Of a stretch of 38,192 bases of DNA, positions 16,510 through 24,364 are shown piece after piece. The DNA lies in contig NZ_JAAGPF010000034.1 in the NCBI RefSeq assembly GCF_017104645.1, positions 1-38,192 of the forward strand, read 5' to 3'. Numbering within the stretch: the stretch's first letter is position 1; each line of letters begins with the position of its first letter. The position numbers and the translations under genes are program-made. Origin of the DNA: Burkholderia sp. Ac-20379. Lineage in GTDB: Bacteria > Pseudomonadota > Gammaproteobacteria > Burkholderiales > Burkholderiaceae. The notes beneath the pieces were generated by a model. The model was not told the origin of the DNA. It saw only the letters and a program-made list of their open reading frames with translations, and ran no database searches.

Positions 16510-17139
16510 ATGAGTTATCACGACGAACAAGAATCGATCGAAAGCGTCAAAGCCTGGTGGGCTCGCTGGGGTAACCTGACGACCTGGATCCTGACCGCGG
16601 CGCTCGTCGTCGCCGCTGCCTGGAACGGCTGGAATTACTGGCAGCGCCATCAGGCGGCAGAGGCGTCGGTGTTCTACGAGGCGGTTCAGCAGGCCGTCAG
16701 TTCCGGCGACAAGGCCAAGATCGCGCGCGCCGCAGCCGACATGGAAAGCAAGTACGGCAGCACGGCGTACGGGCCATTCACGGCGCTCGCCGCCGCCAAG
16801 GGCCTGTACGACGCGGGCGATTCCGCCGGTGCGAAAGCCCAGTTGCAATGGACGATCGACAACGCGAAGGACGATTCGTACAAGCAGATCGCGAAGCTGC
16901 GTCTGGCCTCGTTGCTGCTCGACGAAAAGGCCTACGACGCCGGTCTCGCATTGCTGAGCGGCACGTCCGTCGACAGTTTCAAGCCTCTCGTGGCCGATGG
17001 CCGCGGCGATCTGCTCGCCGCCCAGGGCAAGCGCGACGATGCGCGCGCGGCATATCAGCTCGCGCTCGATACGTTGCCGAAGCAGGACACGTCCGCGCGC
17101 CAGCTCGTTCAGTTCAAGCTCGACGCGCTCGGCAGCTGA
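16510..17139 (+). CDS. YfgM-like tetratricopeptide membrane protein
   Basis: The 209-aa protein has a short cytoplasmic N-terminus (MSYHDEQESIESVKAWWARW), one membrane segment (LTTWILTAALVVAAAWNGWN), and a periplasmic helical repeat region. That region contains ADMESKYGSTAYGPFTALAA, AKAQLQWTIDNAKDDSYKQI, and the TPR-like GDLLAAQGKRDDARAAYQLA. It matches the YfgM family, which in E. coli associates with the SecYEG-PpiD machinery and helps deliver envelope proteins. The position between hisS and bamB is the same as in E. coli. AGGAAGAAGGA upstream supports ATG 16510. Confidence 0.93.
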   Translation: MSYHDEQESIESVKAWWARWGNLTTWILTAALVVAAAWNGWNYWQRHQAAEASVFYEAVQQAVSSGDKAKIARAAADMESKYGSTAYGPFTALAAAKGLYDAGDSAGAKAQLQWTIDNAKDDSYKQIAKLRLASLLLDEKAYDAGLALLSGTSVDSFKPLVADGRGDLLAAQGKRDDARAAYQLALDTLPKQDTSARQLVQFKLDALGS

Positions 17140-17182
17140 GCGTCCGCGCTCGTTCCACAACTCTAGATAGCTTCGCTCACCG

Positions 17183-18328
17183 ATGAATTTGCTGAAACGT
17201 AAGGTTCTTCCGATCGCCTGCGCAGTTGCCGTCCTCGCGCTGGCGGCGTGCTCGTCCACCAAGGATGCGCGCCGCGTGCCGACGCCGCTCACCGAGATCA
17301 AGCCCGTGCTCAACGTGACGCAGGCATGGAAGACGAGCGTGGGCAAGGGCGGGCGCTACTCGTTCTCGCCGGTCGCGGTTGGCGATGCGGTGTTCGTGGC
17401 CGGAGCGAACGGCTCGGTCGAGAAGATCGATGCCAAGACCGGCCAGACCGTCTGGCACACCAAGCTGCATTCGGACCTGTCGGCCGGCGTGGGCAGCGAC
17501 GGCAACCTGACGGCGGTCGGCGCGCTCAAGGGCGGCGTGTTCGTGCTCGGCGCGGACGGCAAGCAGCTGTGGCAAACCAACGTGCAGGGCGAGATCTTCT
17601 CGCCGCCGCTGGTCGGCAATGGTCTCGTGATCGTGCGTACGATCGACGGCCAGGTGATTGCATTCGCCGCGCAAACGGGCGAGCAGAAGTGGGTGTACCG
17701 CAGCCGTGCGGTGCCGCTGAACCTGCGCGTTTCGGCCGGCATGACGTTCGCGGGCGACGCTGCGGTGCTGGCCGGGTTCCCGGGCGGCGGCCTGGTGGCG
17801 ATCAACCTGCAGACGGGCGAGGCCTATTGGCAAACGCCGGTGTCCTACCCGAAGGGCGTGACCGAAGTCGAGCGCATCAACGACGTGAGCGGCCCGCCCA
17901 CGCTGGTCGGCGCGCAAACCTGCGCCGTCACGTTCCAGGGCCAGATCGGCTGCTTCGATGCGAATTCGGGCCGCCCGCTGTGGGAAAAATCGTTCTCGAG
18001 CCGCAGCGGCGTCGCGCAGGACGACACCGTGGTGGCCGGGGGCGACGATTGGTCGGTCGTGACCGCCTACGACGTGGCGTCGGGCAAGCAGCTCTGGCGC
18101 AACGATCAGCTCAAGAGCCGCGACGTCGGCGTGCCCTATCTGCTGGGCCGCGCCGTCGTGATGGGCGATTACAAGGGTTTTGTCCACTTCCTGTCCCGCG
18201 ACGACGGTACGTTCGTCGCACGCATGAAGACGGACGGCAGCGCGATCACGGCAGCGCCGGTGCTGGCCGGCGATACGCTCGTCGTGCAGACGCATGACGG
18301 CGAAGTCTACGGCTTCCGCCCGCGCTGA
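17183..18328 (+). CDS. bamB: Outer-membrane protein assembly factor BamB
   Basis: BamB is a lipoprotein of the BAM complex that inserts beta-barrel proteins in the outer membrane. The 381-aa protein has a lipoprotein signal with lipobox LAAC (C23). An eight-bladed PQQ-type beta-propeller follows. Its blades show repeated patterns such as VEKIDAKTGQTVWHTKL, VIAFAAQTGEQKWVYRS, LVAINLQTGEAYWQTPV and VTAYDVASGKQLWRNDQ. It ends with GDTLVVQTHDGEVYGFRPR. It is the last gene before a strong terminator and has the E. coli neighbour order yfgM-bamB-der. The BamD gene is also present in this window at 35867-36694. Confidence 0.97.
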   Translation: MNLLKRKVLPIACAVAVLALAACSSTKDARRVPTPLTEIKPVLNVTQAWKTSVGKGGRYSFSPVAVGDAVFVAGANGSVEKIDAKTGQTVWHTKLHSDLSAGVGSDGNLTAVGALKGGVFVLGADGKQLWQTNVQGEIFSPPLVGNGLVIVRTIDGQVIAFAAQTGEQKWVYRSRAVPLNLRVSAGMTFAGDAAVLAGFPGGGLVAINLQTGEAYWQTPVSYPKGVTEVERINDVSGPPTLVGAQTCAVTFQGQIGCFDANSGRPLWEKSFSSRSGVAQDDTVVAGGDDWSVVTAYDVASGKQLWRNDQLKSRDVGVPYLLGRAVVMGDYKGFVHFLSRDDGTFVARMKTDGSAITAAPVLAGDTLVVQTHDGEVYGFRPR

Positions 18329-18344
18329 TCGATCGGCTGGAATT

Positions 18345-18387
18345 GCGCGGTCCGGCGCCTCAGGGCGCGGGCCGCGCGTGTTTTTTT
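18345..18387 (+). terminator. Strong terminator after bamB
   Basis: GCGCGGTCCGGCGCC (18345-18359) folds against GGCGCGGGCCGCGC (18364-18377). The stem has 14 pairs, one of them G-U, plus one bulged G, over a TCAG loop. A run of seven T residues follows at 18381-18387. Confidence 0.9.
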
Positions 18388-18599
18388 GTGCGGCAATTGC
18401 CGCCGGCGCTCCCGAGCGGGCGGGTCCGGCGCGCTGCCCCGGCGGTCAGCCGCCGAGTTCGCGCGTCGCGCGAGTCGCACGCGCGCGCCCGTTGCGGCGC
18501 GGAATTCGTGCTAATTTTCATTCAACGCAGCCACCCGCCGCAGCCGGTTTTCCGCGCGGCAGGCGTCCCGCTCCTGCGTAATACCGTAAACGACATCAG
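18388..18599. other. Non-coding GC-rich stretch between bamB and der
   Basis: No gene is supportable. The stretch includes a perfect 14-bp palindrome GCGGCAATTGCCGC (18390-18403), a hairpin CGGCGG-TCAG-CCGCCG (18440-18455), and a weak extended -10-like TGCTAATTT (18509-18517) that could serve der. I see nothing else. Confidence 0.4.
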
Positions 18600-19940
18600 A
18601 TGAAACCGGTCATTGCCCTCGTCGGGCGCCCCAATGTGGGGAAATCCACGCTGTTCAACCGGCTGACCCGCTCGCGCGACGCACTCGTCGCCGACCTGCC
18701 GGGCCTCACCCGCGATCGCCATTACGGCGAAGGGCGGGTGGGAGGCGAGCGCCCGTATCTCGTGGTCGACACGGGCGGTTTCGAGCCGGTCGCCAAGGAC
18801 GGGATCCTTTACGAAATGGCGCGCCAGACGCGCCAGGCCGTTGCCGAAGCTGACATCATCGTGTTCATCGTCGACGGCCGCAACGGCTTGGCGCCGCAGG
18901 ACAAGGCGATCGCCGACTATCTGCGCAAGACGGGCCGGCCGATCTTCCTGGTCGTCAACAAGGCCGAGGGGATGAAGTACACGGCGGTCGCCAGCGATTT
19001 CTACGAGCTCGGCCTGGGCGACCCGCGCGCGATCTCGGCCGCGCACGGCGACGGCGTGCACGACATGATCAACGAGGCGCTCGACGTCGCCTACGCGGGT
19101 CAGCCCGAGGAATCGGACGACGCGGCCCAGACGCGCGGCGTGAAGATTGCGATCGTCGGCCGCCCGAACGTCGGCAAATCGACGCTCGTCAATACGCTGA
19201 TCGGCGAGGATCGCGTGATCGCGTTCGACATGCCGGGCACCACGCGTGATTCGATCTATGTCGATTTCGAGCGCAACGGCAAGCCCTACACGCTGATCGA
19301 CACGGCCGGCCTGCGCCGCCGCGGCAAGGTGTTCGAGGCGATCGAGAAGTTCTCGGTGGTGAAGACGCTGCAGTCGATCTCGGACGCGAACGTCGTCATT
19401 CTTCTGCTGGATGCGCACCAGGACATTTCCGATCAGGACGCCCACATCGCGGGCTTCGTGGTGGAGCAGGGCCGCGCGCTGGTGGTTGGCGTGAACAAGT
19501 GGGACGGGCTCGATTCCCACACGCGGGAGCGCACCAAGGCGGATCTGACCCGCAAGCTGAAATTCCTCGAATTCGCGAAATTCCATTTCATTTCGGCGAC
19601 CGAGAAAACCGGTATCGGCCCGCTGCTGCGCTCGGTCGACGACGCCTACGCCGCGGCCATGAAGAAGCTGCCGACGCCGAAGCTCACGCGTGCGCTGATC
19701 GAGGCCGTCGAGTTTCAGCAGCCGCGCCGTCGCGGCCCGGTGCGGCCGAAGCTGCGCTACGCCCACCAGGGCGGCCAGAATCCGCCGATCATCGTGGTGC
19801 ACGGCAACGCGCTCGACGCGATCACGGACACCTACCGGCGCTACCTCGAAAATCGTTTCCGGGAAACTTTCGAGCTGACCGGCACTCCATTGCGGATAGA
19901 GTTCCGATCCTCGACGAACCCTTATACGGACAAGGGTTGA
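18600..19940 (+). CDS. der: Ribosome biogenesis GTPase Der (EngA)
   Basis: Der is an essential double GTPase needed for 50S subunit assembly. The 446-aa protein has two G domains. The first P-loop is GRPNVGKS at residues 9-16, with DTGG following. The second P-loop is GRPNVGKS at 187-194, with [10 protein letters not shown] and [12 protein letters not shown]-terminal KH-like domain follows ([20 protein letters not shown] to STNPYTDKG). The first-domain G4 motif reads N120-K-A-E rather than NKxD, a variation I believe is shared by other betaproteobacterial Der proteins. It is followed by hfq after 131 bases. Confidence 0.97.
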   Translation: MKPVIALVGRPNVGKSTLFNRLTRSRDALVADLPGLTRDRHYGEGRVGGERPYLVVDTGGFEPVAKDGILYEMARQTRQAVAEADIIVFIVDGRNGLAPQDKAIADYLRKTGRPIFLVVNKAEGMKYTAVASDFYELGLGDPRAISAAHGDGVHDMINEALDVAYAGQPEESDDAAQTRGVKIAIVGRPNVGKSTLVNTLIGEDRVIAFDMPGTTRDSIYVDFERNGKPYTLIDTAGLRRRGKVFEAIEKFSVVKTLQSISDANVVILLLDAHQDISDQDAHIAGFVVEQGRALVVGVNKWDGLDSHTRERTKADLTRKLKFLEFAKFHFISATEKTGIGPLLRSVDDAYAAAMKKLPTPKLTRALIEAVEFQQPRRRGPVRPKLRYAHQGGQNPPIIVVHGNALDAITDTYRRYLENRFRETFELTGTPLRIEFRSSTNPYTDKG

Positions 19941-20071
19941 GGGGATTAGACCGAACGGCCGGCTCCCGAGCAGGGGCAACGAAATCGGCTATAGTGTAGC
20001 GATTGACGGCGGATCTCTTTTTCTTCGCCGACAATTTACAAGATCAACCTGCAAAAAAGATGGAGTAAGCC
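19941..20071. promoter_or_regulatory. Upstream region of hfq with candidate promoter elements
   Basis: This AT-richer gap contains TATAGT (19990-19995), a good -10 without a clear -35. It also has TTGACG (20003-20008), a good -35 whose best downstream partner GACAAT (20030-20035) is spaced 21 bases away, which is too far. It probably carries an hfq promoter, but I cannot say which element is used. Confidence 0.4.
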
Positions 20072-20314
20072 ATGAGCAACAAAGGGCAATTGTTACAAGA
20101 CCCGTTTTTGAACGCACTGCGTAAGGAGCATGTGCCGGTGTCGATTTACCTCGTCAACGGCATCAAGCTGCAAGGGAACATCGAATCGTTCGACCAGTAC
20201 GTCGTGTTGCTCCGTAACACGGTTACCCAGATGGTTTACAAGCACGCTATCTCGACGGTCGTGCCGGCGCGCCCGGTGAATTTCCACCCGGACGCGGAAG
20301 GCGCTGCCTCCTAA
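20072..20314 (+). CDS. hfq: RNA chaperone Hfq
   Basis: Hfq is the hexameric Sm-like protein that pairs small RNAs with mRNAs. The 80-aa protein carries the conserved N-terminal [20 protein letters not shown], the Sm1 region [20 protein letters not shown], and the Sm2 motif [10 protein letters not shown]. The C-terminal tail is short ([15 protein letters not shown]), unlike the long disordered tail of E. coli Hfq. GGAG at 20062-20065 supports ATG 20072. hflX follows, as in most proteobacteria; the usual upstream neighbour miaA is replaced by der. Confidence 0.98.
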   Translation: MSNKGQLLQDPFLNALRKEHVPVSIYLVNGIKLQGNIESFDQYVVLLRNTVTQMVYKHAISTVVPARPVNFHPDAEGAAS

Positions 20315-20324
20315 CCCGAATGCC

Positions 20325-20365
20325 GCGGCTGGCGTCGCTCGCCGCCGGCGATTCACGCCAGCCGC
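20325..20365. repeat. Long inverted repeat between hfq and hflX
   Basis: GCGGCTGGCGT (20325-20335) is the perfect reverse complement of ACGCCAGCCGC (20355-20365), an 11-bp stem with a 19-base loop. Only CTTACTTT follows, so it is not a classic terminator. It lies immediately upstream of the hflX start and could affect readthrough, mRNA stability or ribosome access. Confidence 0.6.
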
Positions 20366-20371
20366 CTTACT

Positions 20372-21571
20372 TTGACACCCGATAATTTGATCAACGCCGC
20401 GTTAGTCGGCATCGATTTCGGCAAGACCGATTTCGAAGCCAGCCTCGAAGAACTCAGTCTGCTCGCTTCCAGCGCGGGCGCACGCCCCGCGGTCACCCTG
20501 ACCGGCAAGCGTTCCAGCCCCGATGCCGCCATGTTCATCGGCAGCGGCAAGGCCGAAGAACTGCGCCTTGCATGCGATGCCAACGGCGTCGACATCGTCA
20601 TCTTCAATCACCCGCTCGCCCCTGCGCAGCAGCGCAATCTCGAACGCACGCTGAACCGCCGCGTGGTCGATCGCACGAGCCTGATTCTCGATATTTTCGC
20701 GCAGCGCGCCCGCAGCCACGAAGGCAAGCTGCAGGTCGAGCTGGCGCAGTTGCAGTACCTGTCCACGCGGCTGATCCGCGCCTGGACCCACCTCGAACGC
20801 CAGAAGGGCGGTATCGGCCTGCGCGGCCCCGGTGAAACGCAGCTCGAAACCGACCGCCGGCTGATCGGCGAGCGCATCAAGATGCTGAAGACGCGGCTCG
20901 ACAAGCTGCGCCGCCAGCACAACACGCAGCGGCGCCAGCGCGAGCGCAATCGCACGATCTCGGTGTCGCTGGTGGGCTATACGAACGCGGGCAAATCCAC
21001 GCTGTTCAATGCGCTGACGAAAGCGCAGGCCTATGCGGCCGACCAGTTGTTCGCCACGCTCGACACCACCTCGCGCCGCGTGTATCTCGGCGACGAGGTC
21101 GGGCAGATCGTCGTGTCCGATACGGTCGGCTTCATCCGTGAGCTACCGCACCAACTGGTCGCGGCATTTCGTGCGACGCTCGAAGAAACGATTCATGCCG
21201 ATCTGCTGCTGCATGTCGTCGATGCGTCGAGCGCCGTGCGTCTCGAACAAATCGAGCAGGTGAATGACGTGCTGCACGAGATCGGCGCCGATTCGATCCG
21301 GCAGGTGCTGGTATTCAACAAGATCGACGCGGTGCCTGAACTCGCGGCCCGCGGCGACGCGGTCGAGCGTGACGAATATGGTAATATTTCGCGCGTCTTT
21401 TTGAGCGCGCGCACCGGCCAGGGACTCGATACGCTGCGCGCCGCCATTGCCGAAATCGCGACCAGCGATGCGCTTGCCGGCACGGCGCTGCCCGAGCGCG
21501 ACATCCGGTTCGACAGCAACGGGCTGAACGAACCGCACGACGACCACACGGTTTCCGAACACGGGCACTAG
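20372..21571 (+). CDS. hflX: Ribosome-splitting GTPase HflX
   Basis: HflX is a GTPase that splits stalled or heat-damaged ribosomes. The 399-aa protein has the N-terminal HflX domain (NAALVGIDFGKTDFEASLEE, IGSGKAEELRLAC, NHPLAPAQQRNLE), the linker helix motif GGIGLRGPGETQLETDRR (147-164), the P-loop VGYTNAGKST (201-210), switch II DTVGFIRELP, and NKID. The start is uncertain. TTG 20372 gives MTPDNLINA, and TTG 20387 would start at the INAALVG segment; neither has a Shine-Dalgarno and no ATG is near. The gene follows hfq after a large hairpin. hflK and hflC follow. Confidence 0.95.
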   Translation: MTPDNLINAALVGIDFGKTDFEASLEELSLLASSAGARPAVTLTGKRSSPDAAMFIGSGKAEELRLACDANGVDIVIFNHPLAPAQQRNLERTLNRRVVDRTSLILDIFAQRARSHEGKLQVELAQLQYLSTRLIRAWTHLERQKGGIGLRGPGETQLETDRRLIGERIKMLKTRLDKLRRQHNTQRRQRERNRTISVSLVGYTNAGKSTLFNALTKAQAYAADQLFATLDTTSRRVYLGDEVGQIVVSDTVGFIRELPHQLVAAFRATLEETIHADLLLHVVDASSAVRLEQIEQVNDVLHEIGADSIRQVLVFNKIDAVPELAARGDAVERDEYGNISRVFLSARTGQGLDTLRAAIAEIATSDALAGTALPERDIRFDSNGLNEPHDDHTVSEHGH

Positions 21572-21617
21572 CCGGCGCCAGCCGGTCAGTCGCACCCAAT
21601 CTGGTGAACAAACTCAG

Positions 21618-23027
21618 GTGAACGATTACAACGAGCGGAGTTCCTGGCTGCGCAAGCGCCCGATGCTGTCGATCAACGACCCCCGCTGGGGGCGTGGCGA
21701 AGGCAATGGCGACAAGTCCCGCAAGAACGAACCGAAACGCCCGCAACCCGATCGCGACGGCGACGGCCCCCCCGATCTCGACGAAATGTGGCGCAATTTC
21801 AATCGCCGCCTGTCGGGCCTGTTCGGCGGCAAGGGTGGTGGCAATCGCGGCATGCGTCCCGACAACGGGCGCGCGGCGCGGGTGGGCGTCGGCATCGTCA
21901 TCGGCGTGCTGGTCGCGGTGTATGCGGGCAGCGGCATCTTCATGGTGCCGGACGGCCAGACGGGCGTCGTGCTGAAGTTCGGCGAGTACCGCGGCACGGT
22001 CGGCCAGGGTGTTCACTGGCGCTTGCCGTATCCGTTCGAATCGCACGAAATCGTCGATACGGCGCAGGTGCACTCCACCGAAATCGGCCGCAACAACGTG
22101 GTGCGCGTCGCCAACGTCAAGGATGCGTCGATGCTGACGCGCGATGGCGGCATCGTCGACGTGCGCTTCATCGTCCAGTACCGAATCCGTTCGGCATCCG
22201 ATTATCTGTTCCGCGCGGCCGATCCCGAGCTTGCCGTGCGCCAGTCGGCGCAGGCCGCGATCCGCCGCCTGGTCGGCGCGGAAGCGGCCAGCGACGTGAT
22301 CGGCGTCGATCGCGATGCGCTGCGCGAGCAACTGACCACCCAGATCCAGCACGATCTCGACCGCGACCAGACGGGCTTGGTCGTCACCGGCGTCGTGATC
22401 CAGGCCGCGCAGTTGCCGGAGCAGGTGCAATCGGCCGTCGACGAAGTGGCGAAGGCGCGCCAGGCGAGCGAAACCGCCAAGAACGCCGCGCAAGCCTATG
22501 CCGACGATCTGCTGCCGCGCGCGCGCGGCGATGCGGCCAAGCTGGTCGACGAGGCCCGGGCCTATGCCGATCGTGTGGTCACGCAGGCGCAGGGCGACGC
22601 GGATCGCTACAAGCAGGTCTACGCGCAGTACGAGAAGGCGCCGGCCGTGGTGCGCGAGCGCATGTATCTCGACACCATGCAGGAAATCTATTCGAAGGCG
22701 ACCAAGGTCTACGTCGGCAACAAGTCGGGCAACAGCCTCGTCTATCTGCCGATCGACAAGATCGTCGAACAACAGCGTCAGCGGGCGGCCGAAGCGGCTG
22801 CCGCCAGCGGTGCGTCGCCGGCTTCGGCGGCGGCGGCCGCCGGTGCATCCGATGCGGGCACGGCAGCCGGCGCGGCCAATGCCGCGTCGCTGGCCGGTAC
22901 GTCCGCCGCCGTCTCCGCCACGGCACCCGCGAGCGCGGCCCGCGCCGCCAGCGCCTCGGCCGGCAACGATTCGCTGCGATCGCGCGAAGGGTTCCGCAGC
23001 CGGTCGCGCGAAGACGATTTGCAGTAA
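21618..23027 (+). CDS. hflK: FtsH protease modulator HflK
   Basis: HflK and HflC form the membrane complex that caps FtsH and controls membrane protein degradation. The 469-aa protein has a charged, Gly/Pro/Asp-rich cytoplasmic N-terminus and a membrane segment (GVGIVIGVLVAVYAGSGIFM). A SPFH/band-7 domain follows (VVLKFGEYRGTVGQGVHWRL, VDVRFIVQYRIRS, VVTGVVIQAAQLPEQVQSAV) and then a helical region. The last 80 residues are almost wholly Ala/Ser/Gly with a basic end, making it longer than the E. coli protein (419 aa). Start is GTG 21618, without a clear ribosome-binding site. hflC begins 15 bases after the stop. Confidence 0.96.
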   Translation: MNDYNERSSWLRKRPMLSINDPRWGRGEGNGDKSRKNEPKRPQPDRDGDGPPDLDEMWRNFNRRLSGLFGGKGGGNRGMRPDNGRAARVGVGIVIGVLVAVYAGSGIFMVPDGQTGVVLKFGEYRGTVGQGVHWRLPYPFESHEIVDTAQVHSTEIGRNNVVRVANVKDASMLTRDGGIVDVRFIVQYRIRSASDYLFRAADPELAVRQSAQAAIRRLVGAEAASDVIGVDRDALREQLTTQIQHDLDRDQTGLVVTGVVIQAAQLPEQVQSAVDEVAKARQASETAKNAAQAYADDLLPRARGDAAKLVDEARAYADRVVTQAQGDADRYKQVYAQYEKAPAVVRERMYLDTMQEIYSKATKVYVGNKSGNSLVYLPIDKIVEQQRQRAAEAAAASGASPASAAAAAGASDAGTAAGAANAASLAGTSAAVSATAPASAARAASASAGNDSLRSREGFRSRSREDDLQ

Positions 23028-23042
23028 CGGGGAGCGCCAGAC

Positions 23043-23945
23043 ATGAATCGAATCATCGCGCTCGTCATTGCGCTCGTCGTCGTCGCGTTTGCCGCGTCGT
23101 CCACCGTGTTCGTCGTCGATCCGCGTCACGCGGCCGTGCTGTCCGCACGCGGCGAGGGCGAACCCACCTTGCTCGGCCCGGGGCTGCACGTGAAGCTGCC
23201 GCCGCCGCTGCAAACCGCGGCGCTGGTCGACACGCGCCTGCAGACGCTCGAATGGGCCGACGCGCAAAGCTGCACGACCTCGGACAAGCAGGACGTGCTG
23301 GTCAGCCCGGCCGTGCGGTATCGCATCACCGATCCGCTCAAGTACTACGCGAAGACCGACGCCGGTTCGCGCGACGTGGTCGATCCGCTGCTCTCGTCGC
23401 TGAAGGGCGCGCTGACGCAGGCGTTTTCCACACGCACGCTCACCGATGCGATCCGCTCGCAGCAGGCCATCGCCGACGAGGCGAAGGCCTCGCTGCAGGC
23501 TGCCGTGGCGCCTTACGGCGTCGAGATCGTCGATGTGTCGCTGCTGCGCGTGGATCTGCCGGCCGCGGCGTCGGAAGCCGCCTATCGCCGCATGTCGGCC
23601 GCCGAGCGCGAACGCGCCGACACGCAGCGCGCCGAAGGCGCCGCGAACGCCGAGCAGATCAAGGCCGACGCGATGCGCCAGCAGCAGCAGATCCTGGCCG
23701 ATGGCTATCAATCGGCGCAGTCGATCAAGGGCGAGGGCGATGCGAAGGCCGCGTCGATCGCCGGCGATGCGTTCGGCCGCGATCCGCAGTTCTATCAGTT
23801 CTATGCCAGCCTGCAGGCATACCGGAACACGTTCCATGCCAACGACGTGATCGTCGTCGACCCGGACAGCGAGTTCTTCCGTTTCATGCGCAGTCCGACG
23901 GGCGGCAGCGCCGCGACGCCGGCTCCCGCTCCCCGCAAACACTGA
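23043..23945 (+). CDS. hflC: FtsH protease modulator HflC
   Basis: HflC is the partner of HflK. The 300-aa protein begins with an N-terminal membrane anchor (IIALVIALVVVAFAASSTVF). A SPFH domain follows (VVDPRHAAVLSARGEGEPTL, GPGLHVKLPPPLQTAALVDT, SPAVRYRITDPLKYYAKTD). Next is a long coiled-coil helix with the conserved RRMSAAERERADTQRAEGAA and ILADGYQSAQSIKGEGDAKA. The C-terminal segment is FYQFYASLQAYRNTFHANDV, ending DSEFFRFMRSP. GGGGAG upstream supports ATG 23043. It is co-transcribed with hflK by spacing. Confidence 0.97.
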   Translation: MNRIIALVIALVVVAFAASSTVFVVDPRHAAVLSARGEGEPTLLGPGLHVKLPPPLQTAALVDTRLQTLEWADAQSCTTSDKQDVLVSPAVRYRITDPLKYYAKTDAGSRDVVDPLLSSLKGALTQAFSTRTLTDAIRSQQAIADEAKASLQAAVAPYGVEIVDVSLLRVDLPAAASEAAYRRMSAAERERADTQRAEGAANAEQIKADAMRQQQQILADGYQSAQSIKGEGDAKAASIAGDAFGRDPQFYQFYASLQAYRNTFHANDVIVVDPDSEFFRFMRSPTGGSAATPAPAPRKH

Positions 23946-23956
23946 CGCTGAGAAGG

Positions 23957-23977
23957 GGCGCCGCCGCGTGCGGCGCC
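23957..23977. repeat. Hairpin between hflC and the DUF2065 gene
   Basis: GGCGCCGC (23957-23964) pairs with GCGGCGCC (23970-23977) over the loop CGCGT. No T-run follows. It may shield the 3' end of the hflK-hflC message or reduce expression of the next gene. Confidence 0.5.
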
Positions 23978-23988
23978 ATCGATACCGC

Positions 23989-24180
23989 ATGGATCTTGCC
24001 GGTTCGTTGTTGCTCGCGCTCGCGCTGATGCTGATCGTCGAAGGCGCCTTCCCGTTCGTGTTTCCGACCGCGTGGCGCGATACGTTTCGTAGAATAGCGG
24101 AGCGGCCGCCGCATCATATCCGGATCGGCGGCCTGATCGTGATGGTGCTCGGCCTCGTGCTGCTCGTCTTCGCGACCTGA
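23989..24180 (+). CDS. DUF2065 (YjeT-like) small membrane protein
   Basis: This 63-aa protein begins [20 protein letters not shown] and ends with a second hydrophobic helix ([18 protein letters not shown]), with [15 protein letters not shown] between them. That is the layout of the DUF2065/YjeT family, which lies downstream of hflC in many proteobacteria, including E. coli. Function is unknown. An upstream GTG at 23968 would add seven basic residues (MRRHRYR), but that segment lies in the 23957-23977 hairpin and is not part of the family, so ATG 23989 is preferred. Confidence 0.88.
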   Translation: MDLAGSLLLALALMLIVEGAFPFVFPTAWRDTFRRIAERPPHHIRIGGLIVMVLGLVLLVFAT

Positions 24181-24364
24181 TTTCACGGCCGTCGATCCGG
24201 CCCGTTTTCGCCTGTTTTTGCCCGCCCCGGAGGGCGCGGTTCCTGCCCGAACCGTCTTGCCGGCGCCGTCATGGCGCCTGCCGATCCGCGTGGCGCAGGC
24301 ACCCACCGATTCCAAAATCCGGCGCGCTCGTCGCGCCGCTGTTTCCTGTCGTAGGACCGTAACG

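Noticed and set aside
20372..20377. Perfect -35-like TTGACA at the hflX start
   Set aside because: No -10 lies 15-19 bases downstream; GATAAT is only three bases away, so the match is probably chance.
23968..23988. GTG start adding MRRHRYR to the DUF2065 protein
   Set aside because: The segment lies in an intercistronic hairpin and is not part of the family; the internal ATG at 23989 matches the normal N-terminus.
21315..23990. 891-codon minus-strand open frame opposite hflX, hflK and hflC
   Set aside because: Composition is low-complexity Arg/Ala/Gly, and the plus strand genes explain the sequence.
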